A stretch of DNA of 64,000 nucleotides from Anaeramoeba flamelloides (GCA_027625915.1 JANTQA010000033.1:10416001-10480000); one strand, 5' to 3'; counted from the stretch's first letter, positions 10,501-22,838 are shown. Numbers and translations: made by a program. Notes: generated from the sequence alone by a model not told the origin.

Positions 10501-13500
10501 AAAGTTTTTCATATAATTTTATAAACAAAACACAAGATATTAACAAAACCAATTTAAAAAAATGAAAATGAAGTCATTAGAGTTATATTTTATCTCTTTC
10601 GGATTGAACTTTGAGATAAAATTGAATTTTTTGAAGTAGACTTTTTTAATATTATCCTAAAACAGCTCTATTGAAGTTTTTCTATAGATCTGTATTATAA
10701 TGGAAATGCTTTTTGTTATATTTTTTTCAAAATAACAACTTTTTACAAAAAATTGTTGTATTAATTTGGATTGTATTTTACAGTTGGTTTAATCTTAGGA
10801 ATTTTTTTTCCTTGTTTTGAAAAATTATGCACCGAAAAGTTTGATAATGAAAAAAGTAATTTGATCAGCCATGTAATGATTTTTTCTGAAGAGGTTAATT
10901 AAATAGGAAATGACTGTACTTTTTATAATCCAAAGATAAAGTATTCAAAGTTATTTTCATAAAATTTTATTAATTTTGAAAATTTAATTTGTTATTTAAC
11001 TTTAATTATTTAAAAAAAAAACAAGGAATTTTTTTTTATTGAATTGAAGAGAGGTAATACAAAAGATAGAACCCACTGTTTTTCAGAACTACAAAAAATT
11101 ATTTCGTTATTTTTATACTAATAATAGCTTTGATAGTATTTTTAATCAAAGGGTGAAAAAATAGGTAATTAATCAATTTTCCTAGTTTTCACTTATTAAG
11201 ATTTACTAAAATGATACCTATATGTAAAATAATTAGATTTAATATTTGAAATTCGTAATTACCAAACATCTATTTTAAAAAATAAACCTATTATTTTACA
11301 CCCTTTTCGTTGTTATTTAAGTAATCTCATGATTGAAATAATTATTATTATTATATTTGTTTTTCTGAAATTTTTCCAACAAAAAATTTCAAATTCGTTA
11401 AAGTTTACTTTCTTTAATTAACTCATATAGCTTATAATATTTTTTTTTTTTTTCACTTTTCTGGATTTCTTAATATTATTATTAAATATTAATATTATCA
11501 GTTTTTAAGTTTTTTTTAATAACTAGATTTTAATAATTTATACTTTATTATTTCGCAAAAATTAGAAACATTTTTTTAAAAATTTAAAAATAATATAAAC
11601 TCCATTTCACTCAAAGAGGCCCAGCCAAAAATTCAAATTGACTTTTTTTTTTAAGAATAAACCATAAAAAGATTGTTTAGAAATAAGAGAAATAATAAAC
11701 TTTCAATTAAAGTTGATATTCCAAAAAGAAATACCTGTACTAAACCCCAATTCAAAATTTTTAACACACCAAAATTCGATTTGTGAAAAAAAAAACTTAT
11801 TTGACCACTTCTCGAAGATTTACCAAATTAGAACCATTCACTAATTGAAATGTTAACACCCTTTTATAAAATAAAATACTCACAAAACAATAAATAAATA
11901 ATTATCAATACAAATAAATCATGGGTGTGTTAAAAATTTTGGAGAGAGCAAAACAAAAAAATACATTAGTAAATTTGTTTAAATTCTATTAGGAATATTG
12001 ATCGATCAAATGGTTAGATACTACCAACTAATTTTATTCGAGTTCTTCTATTTGAAACAACCTAACTTTAACATAATATAAGCCTTGTAGAAAAATTTTG
12101 ATCCAACGAAGCAAATTACATAATTCAAAAAATGAAATGAAAACAAAAACTAAAAGATGAAAAAATGATTTTCATATTTTACAAAAATCAAAATTATCTC
12201 CAATTTCAATGAAATTGTATTGTTGTGATTGTTTGGAACGTTTTAGCTGTGTGGAAAATTTTGAATTTTAGTTTACATTGAAATTATCCAAAAAAACTAA
12301 AATGTTCAAAAATTTTTTAGTTCCCTTTTATTGAAATTATTAGTGTAAAAATTTCTCAATTTCTTTGGAATATTAAAATTGTTGATAAAAAGATTTTTTA
12401 ATTGTAAATGTTAACATTTTAAAATGAATTACAAACCCTCACTTTTTTGTATGTTTATTTTAGAGTTTCTAAAGTTTTATTTTTCTTTCAAATTAAATTT
12501 TTTAAAAAAAAAGAAAAACAAAAGAAAAAAAAAAAAAAAAAAATTGACTAAATTACAAAAAATGATCAGATCTAAAAATTGAAAATTTATTTTGAGAAGA
12601 ATACTGGATTAAAATCATAGAATATTTTCTATTTTTTGAAATAAAAATATTCATCCTTTGACCCAAAAAGAGTTTATAATTAGTAATATGCTCTTAAAAT
12701 ATTTCGAATTTAAATTTTCTCAAGAAAATAATGAATTTAAAATGTTGAAACAAATTGGGTTGATAAATAAACAGTTATAAAATAAAAGTGATCATCAGAT
12801 CAATTTTCCTCAAAATTTAAAAATAAAATCCTCTTAAGGAATTATCATCGCCATGGATTTGTATAAAATTAAAGTGTGATGTAATCAAAATTATATCATA
12901 TTTAGTGATATAAAGTTCAGATATCTTTAAAAAACGTTAAAAAAAAAATATTATTAAAAAATAAATTATTTGATTTTTTACTTTGTATCAAAATAAAAAA
13001 TTTTTATTTTTGAAATTTTTTTAAATTAATTTACCAAATCTAAAAATTAGAAATCCAAAATAATGGTAATCTAGTATTTGATAATCATTATTTTGAAATC
13101 TATATAAAAAACTATTTTTTTGATTTTTTAATTTCAAGATTTACTCAATAATCATTAACAAAAAAAAAAATCAGTGACTAATCGGTTTTGTTTCCCTTTT
13201 CAATTAAACTTGTTCTATTTCCAATATATTTTCATTATGTGAAAATAATTTGTCAAAATAATTTCAAACTTAGTAATTGAATTTTTTAGTACTAATCTTA
13301 TTTTTTGAAATAAATTTAAAAAAGATATTTTTCAACTTTAAAGTTCTGAATAGTAATGATCAAACGTTTAAATTTGTCTTGAAAAAAATTTTTTTTTCTA
13401 AGAAAAGGATCATTTTTTAATTGATGAGATCAAGTTTTAGTACTATTTTGTTTATTAATTTTTAGAGGTATTTGGACTCTGGGTATTAATATGATTCACA

Positions 13501-14088
13501 TTCAATAGTAACATACTTTAATTATTGACTTTTCCCTGTAGTTGATACCAATTCCTTAAATTTAATAGACATTTTAAAAAAGTGTTACATAAAAGTTTTG
13601 AAAATTATCTAGAAAACTATTGACAGACCCCAACAGTTCTATTTTAAGGACTTTATATTAAAATCCTTTCGATCATACTTTTATAAAAGGAATTTACACT
13701 TTAAATTAATGGACAATTCTTGAAATTTGAAAAACCCATCTTTAAATTGTTAATAAAAAGTTTTGTGAAAAATAATAAAAGTTTGAAAGAAAATTCTCAA
13801 AAAATAGAATTATTGGAATTTAAAAATATTTTTAATCAATCAAATGTGATTTTCAAAAGAAAAAAATCAATAAAATTAGAAGAAAAAATAAAATTGTAAT
13901 GTATTTATTTTTTAAAAAATTAAAAAATAGAATTAAATCTTGAACTTTGAAAATCACTAAAAATTGTTATTTTTTAAAAAATTAAATGTGATAAATTTCG
14001 TACATCTCCATTACAGCGATTATTAAGATATCATTTTTTTTTATTTTATTAATATAATACAATATCATTTGTATTAAGAGATCTTTCG

Positions 14089-14122
<34 letters not shown>

Positions 14123-15308
14123 ATTAAGCATTTATAAGTTTGTTTTATTCTTTTATAATGCAGTTAAGAATAATTTCCTTCAATTTATTAAATTAAAAGT
14201 ATTTTTTCTTTTTTAAACTGTTAATCCAAAATTCCAGTAATTTCTATTTTCAAAATGACCTTTCCTCTAATACTTTTTATTTTATTTATTTATTTTTTTT
14301 GATAATTGTTTTGAATATAATTAGACCCATCTCCGCATATTATGCTGAAAATCGTAAATTACAGTTCTATATTACTGGACACATTTATCCTAAAAGTAAA
14401 TTTTTAGGAAATTCTGCAGCAAGTTTATTGACGGATTCCTCCAAGATGGACTTACATTTGTTATCCCACGATGAACATTATTTTATCCAATTGCCCAATT
14501 ATTATGGTAGGGGCATTGTTATTGGTAAGTTTTCTGTTCTTTCTTTTCGTATTTCTTCCCTTTTTTCTTTGTTTTTTTATATGTCAAATAATTCCAAATA
14601 ATCAAAAACAATTAATCTTAAAAAACAATAAAAATCTGAACCAAAGGATCAATGTATGTAGAAGTAGCTGGAAAACCTGTAATTTATTGTAAAGAAACAG
14701 GTATCAAAGTAAAAATTGAATTTGTGGCTAAAGGATTTTTCAAGGGGCTTTTAAATGAAATTAAAGGAGAAATATATAAAGATTCTAAATTAATATATAC
14801 TTTCTCAGGATATTGGGACGATAAAATTCATTATTTCAAAAACAATAAAAAAAAAGAAGACAAAAAAATTCTTTTTGATATAAAAAAACTTAAACATAAT
14901 ATATTATATGTTCCACCAATTGAAGAACAGGATGAATTTGAAAGTAGAAGGCTATGGAAGGAAGTAACAAAAGGACTCCAAAACGATGATGTTGATTATG
15001 CCTCCGAATCTAAATTAGCTCTTGAATGTAAACAAAGAATAGATCGTAACATCAGATCTCAAGATAATACAGTCTGGGAAACAAAATACTTTGATGAAGA
15101 TGAAAACGGCAATTGGATCTATAAATACATAAATAAAGCAAAATTTCAGGAAAATGAAGAAATTGACCCCCCATTTGGTAAACCGGGTCTACCTATTTGG
15201 GAAGAAAATTTAAGACAAAGAAAAAAGAAAAACAAAATTAAAAAAACAAAATCAAGTTCAAAGGAGAAATCTTCAGACCAAGGAGATGAAAAAACTAAGA
15301 AAAAATAA
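7542..15308 (+). CDS. Oxysterol-binding protein-related (ORP) lipid transfer protein
   Basis: Five exons: 7542-7805, 7945-8072, 8164-8310, 14325-14524 and 14647-15308, giving 466 aa. All four introns are GT-AG and the phases fit (0, 2, 2, 1). ORPs exchange sterol or phosphatidylserine against PI4P between membranes. This one is essentially a lone lipid-binding (ORD) domain, with no PH domain or FFAT motif seen. Family motifs in order: GSIVLALLEQLEIGMEL, LPTFILEPRSFLERFTDF rebuilt across intron 1, WYFAGWHLTPAGVKKPYNPI across intron 2, EQVSHLPPISAYYAEN across the 6-kb intron, then GHIYPKSKFLGNS, GRGIVIG, AGKPVIY, KGFFKG and the C-terminal EEQDEFESRRLWKEV. The usual EQVSHHPP signature has Leu at residue 179 in place of the second His. 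The N-terminus (about 30 residues) and the tail are Lys-rich. Confidence 0.93.
8614..8773. mobile_element. MITE-like element, ~160 bp CTGGTATT family, copy 1
   Basis: The ends are CGGGTATTCG and the complement of CTGGTTATTG, flanked by TA (8612-8613 and 8774-8775). Both arms run into ATTTTCACTTC about 35 bp inside. Two more copies are at 22073-22233 and 25553-25716. A loose extra end of the same family (GTTCCCATTGATGTTTCAAA then ACCAG) lies at about 8832-8865. Confidence 0.65.
8966..9277. mobile_element. MITE-like element, 312-bp CTGAAAATG family, copy 1
   Basis: Left end CTGAAAATGAAAAGTAAAAT and the complement of right end CTGAAAATTGAATGTAAGAT form inverted repeats of about 35 bp. TA flanks both sides (8964-8965, 9278-9279). 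The copy at 41380-41691 has the same length. A stray left end of the family (ACCTGGAAACTAAAAGTAAA) is at about 8548-8590, just before the 8614 element. Confidence 0.65.
9417..9614. mobile_element. MITE, CAGT family, copy 1 (~198 bp)
   Basis: It starts CAGTCAGTTCCACTTTTAAG and ends with its complement (CTTAAAAGTGGAACTGACTG), followed by TA at 9615-9616. Subterminal GGCACAAAAA and TTCGTTGAA-type motifs recur in the other copies at 22839, 59518 and 62089. Only termini are conserved and there is no reading frame. It lies in the large ORP intron. Confidence 0.85.
11595..12610 (+). repeat. Dispersed repeat R, copy a (longest)
   Basis: This is the longest uninterrupted R copy. Its 5' part (CACTCAAAGAGGCCCAGCC) matches 36010-36140 and, inverted, 40210-40345. 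The middle matches 4685-5120 and, more weakly, 37985-38395 and 39060-39580. The 3' part (AAAATTGTTGATAAAAAG, then ATGATCAGATCTAAAAATTG) matches 36240-36470 and, inverted, 39840-40100. No TIR or coding region is seen, so its class is unknown. Confidence 0.65.
12840..13590 (+). repeat. Dispersed repeat V, copy 1
   Basis: It aligns over several hundred bases with 47760-48690: shared CTCAATAATCAT, ATATATTTTCATT/ATATATTTCCAA, AATAATTTGTCAAAA, and TTTTTAATTGATGAGATCAA followed by TTTTTAGAG. Copy 1 lacks the 221-bp element present in copy 2 and so serves as a related empty site. Confidence 0.6.
14089..14117. repeat. (TA)14 microsatellite
   Basis: An uninterrupted TA dinucleotide run near the 3' end of the 6-kb ORP intron. 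Confidence 0.95.
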
Positions 15309-17679
15309 ATAATTAAATCAATTTTCAGTTAGGAACAAAATTTTTAAAATCTATAATAATAATCTATTATTGTTTAAAATTTAAGTGGGATTTTTAAATA
15401 TATTTAATATGAATATGAAGTTGATACAACAATTTATAATTTCTATTTTTTTTTTCTTTTCTATTCAATTAAACATTAATGTAATATCGATCGAAAATCA
15501 ACTTTTGTATTTTCTTTTTATTTTTATTTTTATGTTCTTCTAATTTATTTATCTCTTTTTTATTTATTAACTTATTTATTTCTTTATATTTTCAAAAAAA
15601 TTTCTTTTACTGATATGAATTTTATGTGGTGATAAAAATTCAAAGAAAAAACTCAAAAATTTCAAGAATATTTTCATTACTATAAAAAATTTTTTTTTCA
15701 TTATTTTTTTTTTAAAAAGATCATTTTAATAATGGTCTTTCTTAATTCCTACATCTAGCTCATCCGAAATCAAACTTAAACTGTTTCCATTTATACACAG
15801 GTAGATTATTTCCAATATGATTTCTTCTTATCTTGTTTTATTCGTTTTCCAACCGTTCAATATCCAAAAAAAAAAAAAAAAGCAAAAAATGAAAAAATGA
15901 AAAATTAAAATGAAAATCATCAATAAGTTATTATCTTATTAACAATCAAATTCGATGGTATTGGGTGATTTAAGTGGTGTGCCCTTTTGTTTGAAAAAGG
16001 GTTTATATACTTTTATTTTGCAATTAATAAATGAAAATTTTAATTTTCAATGTCCAAAATGAAATATTAATGATTACTACTAGCATCAAATTATCAGAGT
16101 AAATATTTTGTCTCTGAAAGTTCAAGAAGGAAGTTTTATTTATTGTCTAAAAATATCATTTCAAAATGATGTAGAAAAGATCTTTGGGTTTATTTTAACT
16201 TAAAAACTCAAAAGTTATTTTGGGTTCTTGAACTAAAAATTTTCATTTATTATTTGCAAAATAACAGTATATATATATATTCATTTATTTGTGAATATTC
16301 TTTTTTAAATTGATAAATTTTCCTGATAACTTTAATATAGTATTTCAATGATGGTTCATTAAATTTTATTCTATTTTCAGAAAAATTCCCTTCAAATTTA
16401 AATTGGAATTCAACATTTTTTGTGACCATATGCATAATTACACTCTTAAAATCATATCTATCGTTTTCTCATCCTTTATTTTTATTATTAAAATTTTGAA
16501 CCAATAAAAAAAAAACTAAACAAAATAGTTTAAAACAAAAATTAATGCTAAAAAATGAGTATATTACATTTCGTTTGTTATACCCTTAGGTGGACTTTCA
16601 TTATTAAAGATACATTAACATTTTTTTTTATTTTAGTAAAAAAAAAAACTATTTTTCAAAAAACCCAAGAAAAAAAAAATCTAGAATAAAAAGAATAAAC
16701 CCAAAACGGTTTAAAAGTTAGATTATAATGTCTATTTTCAAATCTTAAAAATATATTTTTGTCTTATAGCATCTATCCAAACTCTGAAAGGGACAAGACC
16801 CACGCCCTCTCAATATTTAACCAGTTTCTGCTATTTATCGAATTAAATTTCTTCAATTGCATCTTAGATTTAAATCAAGAAGAAGAAAAACATAAGAAAA
16901 CATAACAGGTTCTTTTTTATTAATTTGTAACTTTTTATGATATTTAAACTTGAAAATAATATAATTTTGAATATAGAACTATTTTAAATAAGTGATTACT
17001 TTTTTTTTTTCAATTAAAATTTTGTAAAAAATTAATTTTTAAAAAAATGAAAACTATTAAACCTTCAAATGTGATACAAAGAATGGTGTTGAAAGAAAAA
17101 TACTTGTAACAATTCCGACTCTACACTTTTTTCAAGCTTTATGTTTTAGAAAAGTTTTAATTCCAGCCATCTAAAAAAAAAAAAACAAATTACTCGATTT
17201 TTTAAAATTGATATTTGGATTTTTTTTCTCAATTTTTGAATAATCATTTCAAGATTTATTGAACTCAAGTAAAGATTTAATAATTGATCCAGGTGTATTT
17301 TAATATGATTTGGGTTATGATTTTTAATAAAATAGAATTTGTTAAAAAAAAACGTCTGGACCTATGATTTTATATTCTTCTTTTAATTGGCCAATTTTAC
17401 AAGAAAAGAAACAAAAACGATTACAATTAAAACGTTAAAAAGAAAAATAAATATAATAATATCAAAAAATAAATGGGTTTTAGAAAGATTATTTATTTCG
17501 ATGAAACTTAAATTTGTGAATTTTTTTTTTTTTTTGTTTGAATTTGTATACATTTAAAAAAGTAAAAAAGGTAAAAAAAAATTAAAAAAATTTAAAATTT
17601 CACAAAGTCTCATCTTAACTTTTAGGTTAGGTTTTTTTAAAAAAAATAAAAATGGCAATTATTAAATTTAAATTCTAAA
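15309..17679. other. Intergenic region between convergent genes
   Basis: This is the spacer between the ORP stop and the Rxt3-like stop on the other strand. It is AT-rich with long poly-A/T. A GC-richer patch at 16790-16815 (GGGACAAGACCCACGCCC) stands out but has no reading frame or recognised RNA fold. Nothing else is supported. Confidence 0.6.
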
Positions 17680-20600
17680 TTATTTGAGGAATTTTTCCAT
17701 AAAGAAAACTTTTTGAGGTGTAATTCTAAAGACACCAAAATTTACAAATTGTTTTTCAAAGTTAATACTTTCCGATTTTAAATCATCGTTAATGATTTGT
17801 ATGTGCGTTTTTTTCATGGGTACATTTTTTTGAAATTTCATTCTTCTTTGTGGCTGTGTGAGTGGGTTTTTAACTTTGGAAATTTGATACCCCCCCTTAA
17901 AATTGTTTGTTAATTCAAATCTTTGGTTACTTGTTTCTAAGTAAAGAACTTGTGTTTGAAGTAATTTGGAAAGTTGATCTTTTTGTTGGAATACTCGATC
18001 AAATTCATATGATAGACTATTAATAATTTAAGAAATCAATTAAATTATGAAAAGAAGAGTAGAAAAGAAAGATTAGTAAATTATTTTTGAATAATATTCT
18101 CATAAAGAAATTTTGTTTTTTTTTTTTTTTTTTTTTTATTTCATATTTTGAGTGTTTAATTAAAAAATTGCAGTAAAGCAAAAGATCCCCAAAAAGTTCG
18201 ATTATTATTAATTGTGGTGCTCAAAGGGATCAAATGTTATTAATTGAGAAATATTGTGTAATCGAAATATGATTTATTTTCTATCTGTTCTTGTATATAT
18301 AACTAGTATACTGTAAAATTCAAATTAATAAAATCTAAATTTTTGCCCAAAGTTCAAAAAACAAGAGCCTAGATTTAAAATAAAAAAAAATATTTTTTTT
18401 AAAGTTGCTTTTGTCAAGATCTTTGGTTTTTCCCATTCAAATAATTCAGAAGGAGGAAAAGAGTTTGGGAAATTGAAATAAGAATTTTCATTTTTTCTCT
18501 TTACTTTTTTTTTAATTTTTGTTTTTGCCTTTTCAACCAATAAAAATAATTTCTTGTATTTGTTTTCGTATCCTCTATTTGTCTTTTCTAATTATTTTAA
18601 AGAAGCACTATCCTTTGATTTATATTACTATCAAGGCTAGAATGTCGAGAAAAACCACTAAATAAAGTTTAGTGGTTCAGACAAACATCAGGTTCCATCT
18701 TTTGATATTATCTCTCTTCCGTTTAATAACAATAAATAAAAAAAAATTCATTTTTTAATTGGAAAATGAGAGGAATTATTAAGAATTGAAAAAAAAAAAA
18801 ATCAATACAGTTATTTTAAAAAAGCCAGGACAAAACGTTTTAAAAAGTGTCCCTTAAACTGTTTGATTCGCTCTTTTCAGAATCTAGTCACTTATTGTGA
18901 TTGTGCTCTGGAATCAAGAGGTGGCTTGTTAATAAAAATGGCATCGTAAAAGTGTACTTCTTTTTGTAGAAAAAATTCAAATAAACAAAAAAATTTAATC
19001 GGATTACTAACGACAAAATATCCAAATAAAATAATTTTTCAAAGGATTTCAATTCCAAAAATTCAAAGAACAAAAAAAAAAAAAATTACAAGATTCAAAG
19101 ACAAAAATTCAATTAAGAATAAATATTCAAATGCCTCTCAAATAACAAAAAAAAAAACTAAAAGTAAAAGAACCACAATATCAAAATGCATTAACAAAAA
19201 AAAAAAGAATTAACAAGATCCCAATCCCAAAAAATTTAAAATAGAAAAAACATATTAATCTTTTCTTGTTTTATATTTCCCAAATGCCTAAATTTCTTCA
19301 ATTTGAAACAAATTGTTTTCTTAAAGGACAAAATCAATTTAATTTGGTTTAATCTAATCTGTGGTTGGATTGTCGTGTAACCCTTTATATATTTGGCATA
19401 GAAAGGATTTTATAAGATTCTTTCTGAAAAAATAACTCATTTGAAAACTGAAAAAATGAAAAAAAAAATCTTCGAGATCTCAAAAAGTGTCAAAGAGTGA
19501 CATTTCGAAACAAATACACAGTTGTTTTCAAAATTAGATCTTCTAATCATTCAAATTGGAAATTGAGTACTACTCTTTTGTCTCTTTTTTGATGATTTTT
19601 TGAGATCGATTGTACATCATAGTTTGAGTGTTGGTTGGTTTTTAATTTGTAATGGGGTTCTAGAGACAAATTACATTAATTTTTTTCAATTTACATCAAA
19701 AAATTTTTTATTTCACCATAATGACTTGACCCTTAAGAGGTTTGAGTCGGGTTTTTTCTAACTTTTGGTAGCCTACTATTTGTTCCAAAATAAATGGAAC
19801 AAAATTTTCATTCAGCTTTCTCAAAAAAGATTTTTAAATCAAGCAACCTTTCAAATTTTTAATTCTTAAAATCAGCTTAAATTTTTAATACACCTTTGAG
19901 AATTGAGAACTTTGGTGATTTGTTTTAATTCTTGGAATGTGATTTTTTGGGAAAGTCAAATGAAAATTTTGATCTTTATATTTTGCACATAACAGATTAT
20001 TAAAAAATCAGGAAAAAAAAAAAAAGATTCGAATTAAAAAAAATATATACCAAGGTTCGTTTGAGAGTGTAAAGCAGACTCTATGTACAGAAACTGATAA
20101 ATTTGTTTCCATCGATTTTGGATTTTTGGAAAAATTTTCTTTTGATTTTTCTTTTTCAACGAGCTTACTTTGGATCCCTTTGTCTTTGACTTCTTGTCCG
20201 AAATTTCTTTTGGTTTTTTTTGATGTTGAATTTTGGATGGTTCGGAGAAGTCTCTCCTTAATTTTTTCAATTTGATCAAGGTTACTAATTTGATTGATTG
20301 TATCAACAGGAACACACTCGTCGACACGGACCATAATGCCTTTCACAGGACTACAAAATCTTGGAGTGATACCATTTCTTTTTTTGAGTACCTGGCTACC
20401 AGACGAATGGTACCAATTACAAAAAACTAATTTTATAAAAATGCCAAGCCCGTTTGTTTTGGTTGTTTCAGGTGTAAATTTTTCTGAGTGTACGGCAACT
20501 TTTGTAAATGTTGTTTTTTATTTTTATTTTTATTGAAAGAGTATCGAATGGTTTATGTAAACAATTTAAAAGTGAGACAAACCGAACAGTTTTTGTAAAA

Positions 20601-21062
20601 AAATCGATTTTCTGAGAAAATAATGTTTCTCTTTTGTTTTCACAGAAAAAAAACTTTTAATTTTTTTTTCGAGTTTGATTTTCGATTTTTTTTTTTTTTT
20701 TTTTTTGGTTCAAAATTCGAAGACTTACTTGCAAAAACATCTGATCGTAGCATATACACATCAACACCATACACACTTCTGTTCTTCACCTCTGTGTTTT
20801 CTCTTCTTGCCAACGAAGGAGGTACATAAACAGTTAAAGAATGTGAATTAAGAGATTTTGTGAGCTTGCTTCCGAGAGTTTTGACAATTTCCTGTAAAAG
20901 ATCCTTTTTATAGTGCACTGTACCCAAGTTAGTTTGCTGGGATTGGGCTTTTGGGAGAAAGCGTGCTTTTTTTTTTTGATGAAGTTGGTGGTTCTCGTTT
21001 GAAAACTCAGAGCTAAGAGGAGCAAGATTGTCAAGTTTTCTTTTGTGGACTAAAATATTCAT
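17680..21062 (-). CDS. Rxt3-like protein (histone deacetylase complex subunit family)
   Basis: Three exons on the minus strand: 21062-20729, 20498-20051 and 18016-17680, giving 372 aa (phases 1 and 2 fit). Joined, residues ~85-190 read LTVYVPPSLARREN, SVYGVDVYMLRSDVFAIAVH, GIFIKLVFCNWYHSSGSQVL, KKRNGITPRF and VKGIMVRVDECVPVD. This follows the order of the Rxt3 domain as I recall it (basic-residue strand, WGT-D-YT-SDV-A-VHSG, RNGI-SR, VE-C). Yeast Rxt3 is a subunit of the Rpd3L/Sin3 deacetylase complex, so a nuclear chromatin role is inferred. After a Lys/Glu-rich spacer, CFTLSNEPCLSYEFDRVF spans the last junction, followed by a predicted coiled stretch (QQKDQLSKLLQTQVLYLETS) and the end FFMEKFLK. 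The exon 2 acceptor (CAAAAG|TT) is the least certain; ACTCAG 15 bp downstream also fits the phase. The donors are GTAAGT and GTATAT. Confidence 0.72.
18395..18590 (-). other. Unplaced coding-like open frame inside an intron
   Basis: On the minus strand a frame reads GYENKYKKLFLLVEKAKTK, then a Lys-rich run, then NSYFNFPNSFPPSELFEWEK and PKILTKATLKK. Amino-acid use is varied, unlike random AT-rich frames. No acceptor/donor pair fits it between the Rxt3-like exons, where direct joining already rebuilds a sensible sequence (SNEPCLSYEF). It could be an alternative exon, a piece of another gene, or chance. I assign no function. Confidence 0.2.
19775..19970 (+). repeat. Dispersed repeat S, copy 1
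   Basis: It matches the reverse complement of about 28960-29160 over roughly 200 bp: CTATTTGTTCCAAAATAAAT, GGAACAAAAT, TTTCAAATTTTTAATTCT and GAACTTTGGTGATTTGTTT are shared with few changes. Class unknown. Confidence 0.65.
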
Positions 21063-22072
21063 GAACTACTGATTTTTATTAAAAGGTAAAAAAAATAATT
21101 TTAAAAATTAATCACAAATACAAACCAACCAAATACAAACTGACATAAACTAACCTGAGAAATTTCCTTTATTGTTTTAAAGTTGATTTATTCAGCTTTG
21201 ATCAACAATTTTTTGCTTTCTGAAAATTAAATAAAAACTCAAAAAGGAAATTCGATTTAAGAAAATCAAGACCGAACAATTCAAAAATTTTATTGTATGG
21301 AGAGACAATTTCTTCTTTTTTTCTTCACAAAATCTTAAACTCATCAAACTGTTTTTTGAGAAATAAAGACCACAATTAATAGTAAAAATAAAACCTCGTT
21401 TGGAGAAGTGAGTATTCACTGATTACCCAGATCAAGATCACAAAAAGAAATTTGTTTCTCATTTTAAAAAAAGATTCTCTTTTTCAAAATTTTTTTTTTT
21501 TTCATAAGGTATTAAAGTATTTGATTTGAGGACTTCATAAAAACAAACTACAATTTTTTTTGTCGATTTTCTTCTTTTTTTTAAAATGTTAGATGTGCTT
21601 GTTTGAAATTTATTTCTTTTTTAATTAATTTTGTTTTTAAAAAATGTGATCATTTTCGAAAAGCAAAATTAATGAGGCTGTATCGAATTAAAAGGCCGAC
21701 TTTTTTGAAGACAAATGATATTAAAATGTGTTGGGGGGGATGAGGCTTTGTTAATAAAAACGATTTTCTCCAATTTAAATCTAAAAAAAATGAGAATTTT
21801 TGAGGTTTATTGTTAATTTTTAGAGTTTTCAAAAATTGAAATACAAGAGTGAAATTGACAAGGAGTGTTTTAGAAAATTGTTTATAAAAAAAAAGTGTTA
21901 ATATCCAATTTTAGAATTTCTAATGTTTTTTTATCAAGTATAATTAAAATTTTTTTGATCTGTAATAGAAACCATACCATTTTTTTACTGGTACTTTAAT
22001 GGAATAATCTTGATTAAAATTTTTGTAACCTAAATTTAAAATAGATTGAGAAAATTTTTTACCAATTACTTA

Positions 22073-22233
22073 CTGGTATTTTTATTCTCAATTGGAAAAA
22101 ATTTTCACTTCTTTATCCAGATTTTTCTTTAATAAATATCGTTTTCAAGTAAATAGTTTCGTCTGTGATCTCTATAAAGAAAAGGAAATGGAAAAGAAAT
22201 GAAAATTATTCCCATTTACAATTTAAAAACCAG
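22073..22233. mobile_element. MITE-like element, ~160 bp CTGGTATT family, copy 2
   Basis: It begins CTGGTATTTTTATTCTCAAT and ends with the complement of CTGGTTTTTAAATTGTAAAT, with TA at 22071-22072 and 22234-22235. The inverted arms reach AATTTTCACTTC / AATTTTCATTTC. Same family as 8614-8773 and 25553-25716. Confidence 0.7.
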
Positions 22234-22838
22234 TAGATTTGAAAACCTGGTTTGTTTTCAATATTAAACATATTTCTAGTCAATGGAATCCTAATTTAGA
22301 AATTGGTAAAAAAAAAAAAAATAATAGAGAATAGTACCTTAACATATTCAAAAATAATTTTTTTCCTTAAGGGACTAGTCTCTATTTTTTTTTTTTTGAC
22401 CAATTTCTTTAGAAGGATTCCATTGACTAAAAATCTTTTTAATATTGAAAATAAACAGGGTTTTCAAATCTAAGTAATTGGTAAAAAATTTTCTCAATCT
22501 CTTTTAAAATTAGGTAAAAAAATTTAAAAGAGATGTGTCCCTTAAAATATTTATTTCTTTTTTCAAAAATGGTTTTACGATTTTTTTCAATTTTTGGTTA
22601 TTGGGTTTTTTTCAAGTCAAGGATTTATATGATTACCTTTACCATGATTTTTTTTTGAATAATTTTTTTTTCTAATTACGGGTTATTCCTCATTCTATAA
22701 TTATTGGATTCTAATTAATATTAAAAATTTCAAAAAGTGTTAATTAAATTTTCATTTTTGTCAATCCTAAAACCCCACTTTAAAACAGTTCTTGTCAAAG
22801 AATATTTTAAAGGACAACTAATTTTATAAATTCCCTTA

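Larger units (their letters stand above)
8311..14324 (+). other. 6.0-kb intron 3 of the ORP gene
   Basis: The donor CC|GTAAGT and acceptor TAATTAG|A bound it. Joining the flanks restores EQVSHLPP-ISAYY in frame. The intron holds three short TA-flanked elements (8614-8773, 8966-9277, 9417-9614), repeat R copy a (11595-12610), repeat V copy 1 (about 12840-13590) and a (TA)14 microsatellite. 9660-11590 and 13590-14080 are plain AT-rich sequence with nothing recognised. No gene is seen inside it. Confidence 0.9.
18017..20050 (-). other. 2.0-kb intron 2 of the Rxt3-like gene
   Basis: It is bounded by TG|GTATAT and ATTAATAG|T. It contains repeat S copy 1 (19775-19970, orientation +), a perfect 10-bp hairpin at 18653-18677, and a minus-strand open frame at about 18400-18590. 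That frame (YENKYKKLFLLVEKAKTK, NFPNSFPPSELFEWEKPK) looks coding-like but does not fit the splice phases of this gene. Confidence 0.7.

Noticed and set aside
20233-20829. Plus-strand frames opposite the Rxt3-like gene
   Set aside because: Codon composition and splice-consistent reading favour the minus strand; the plus frames are shadows.
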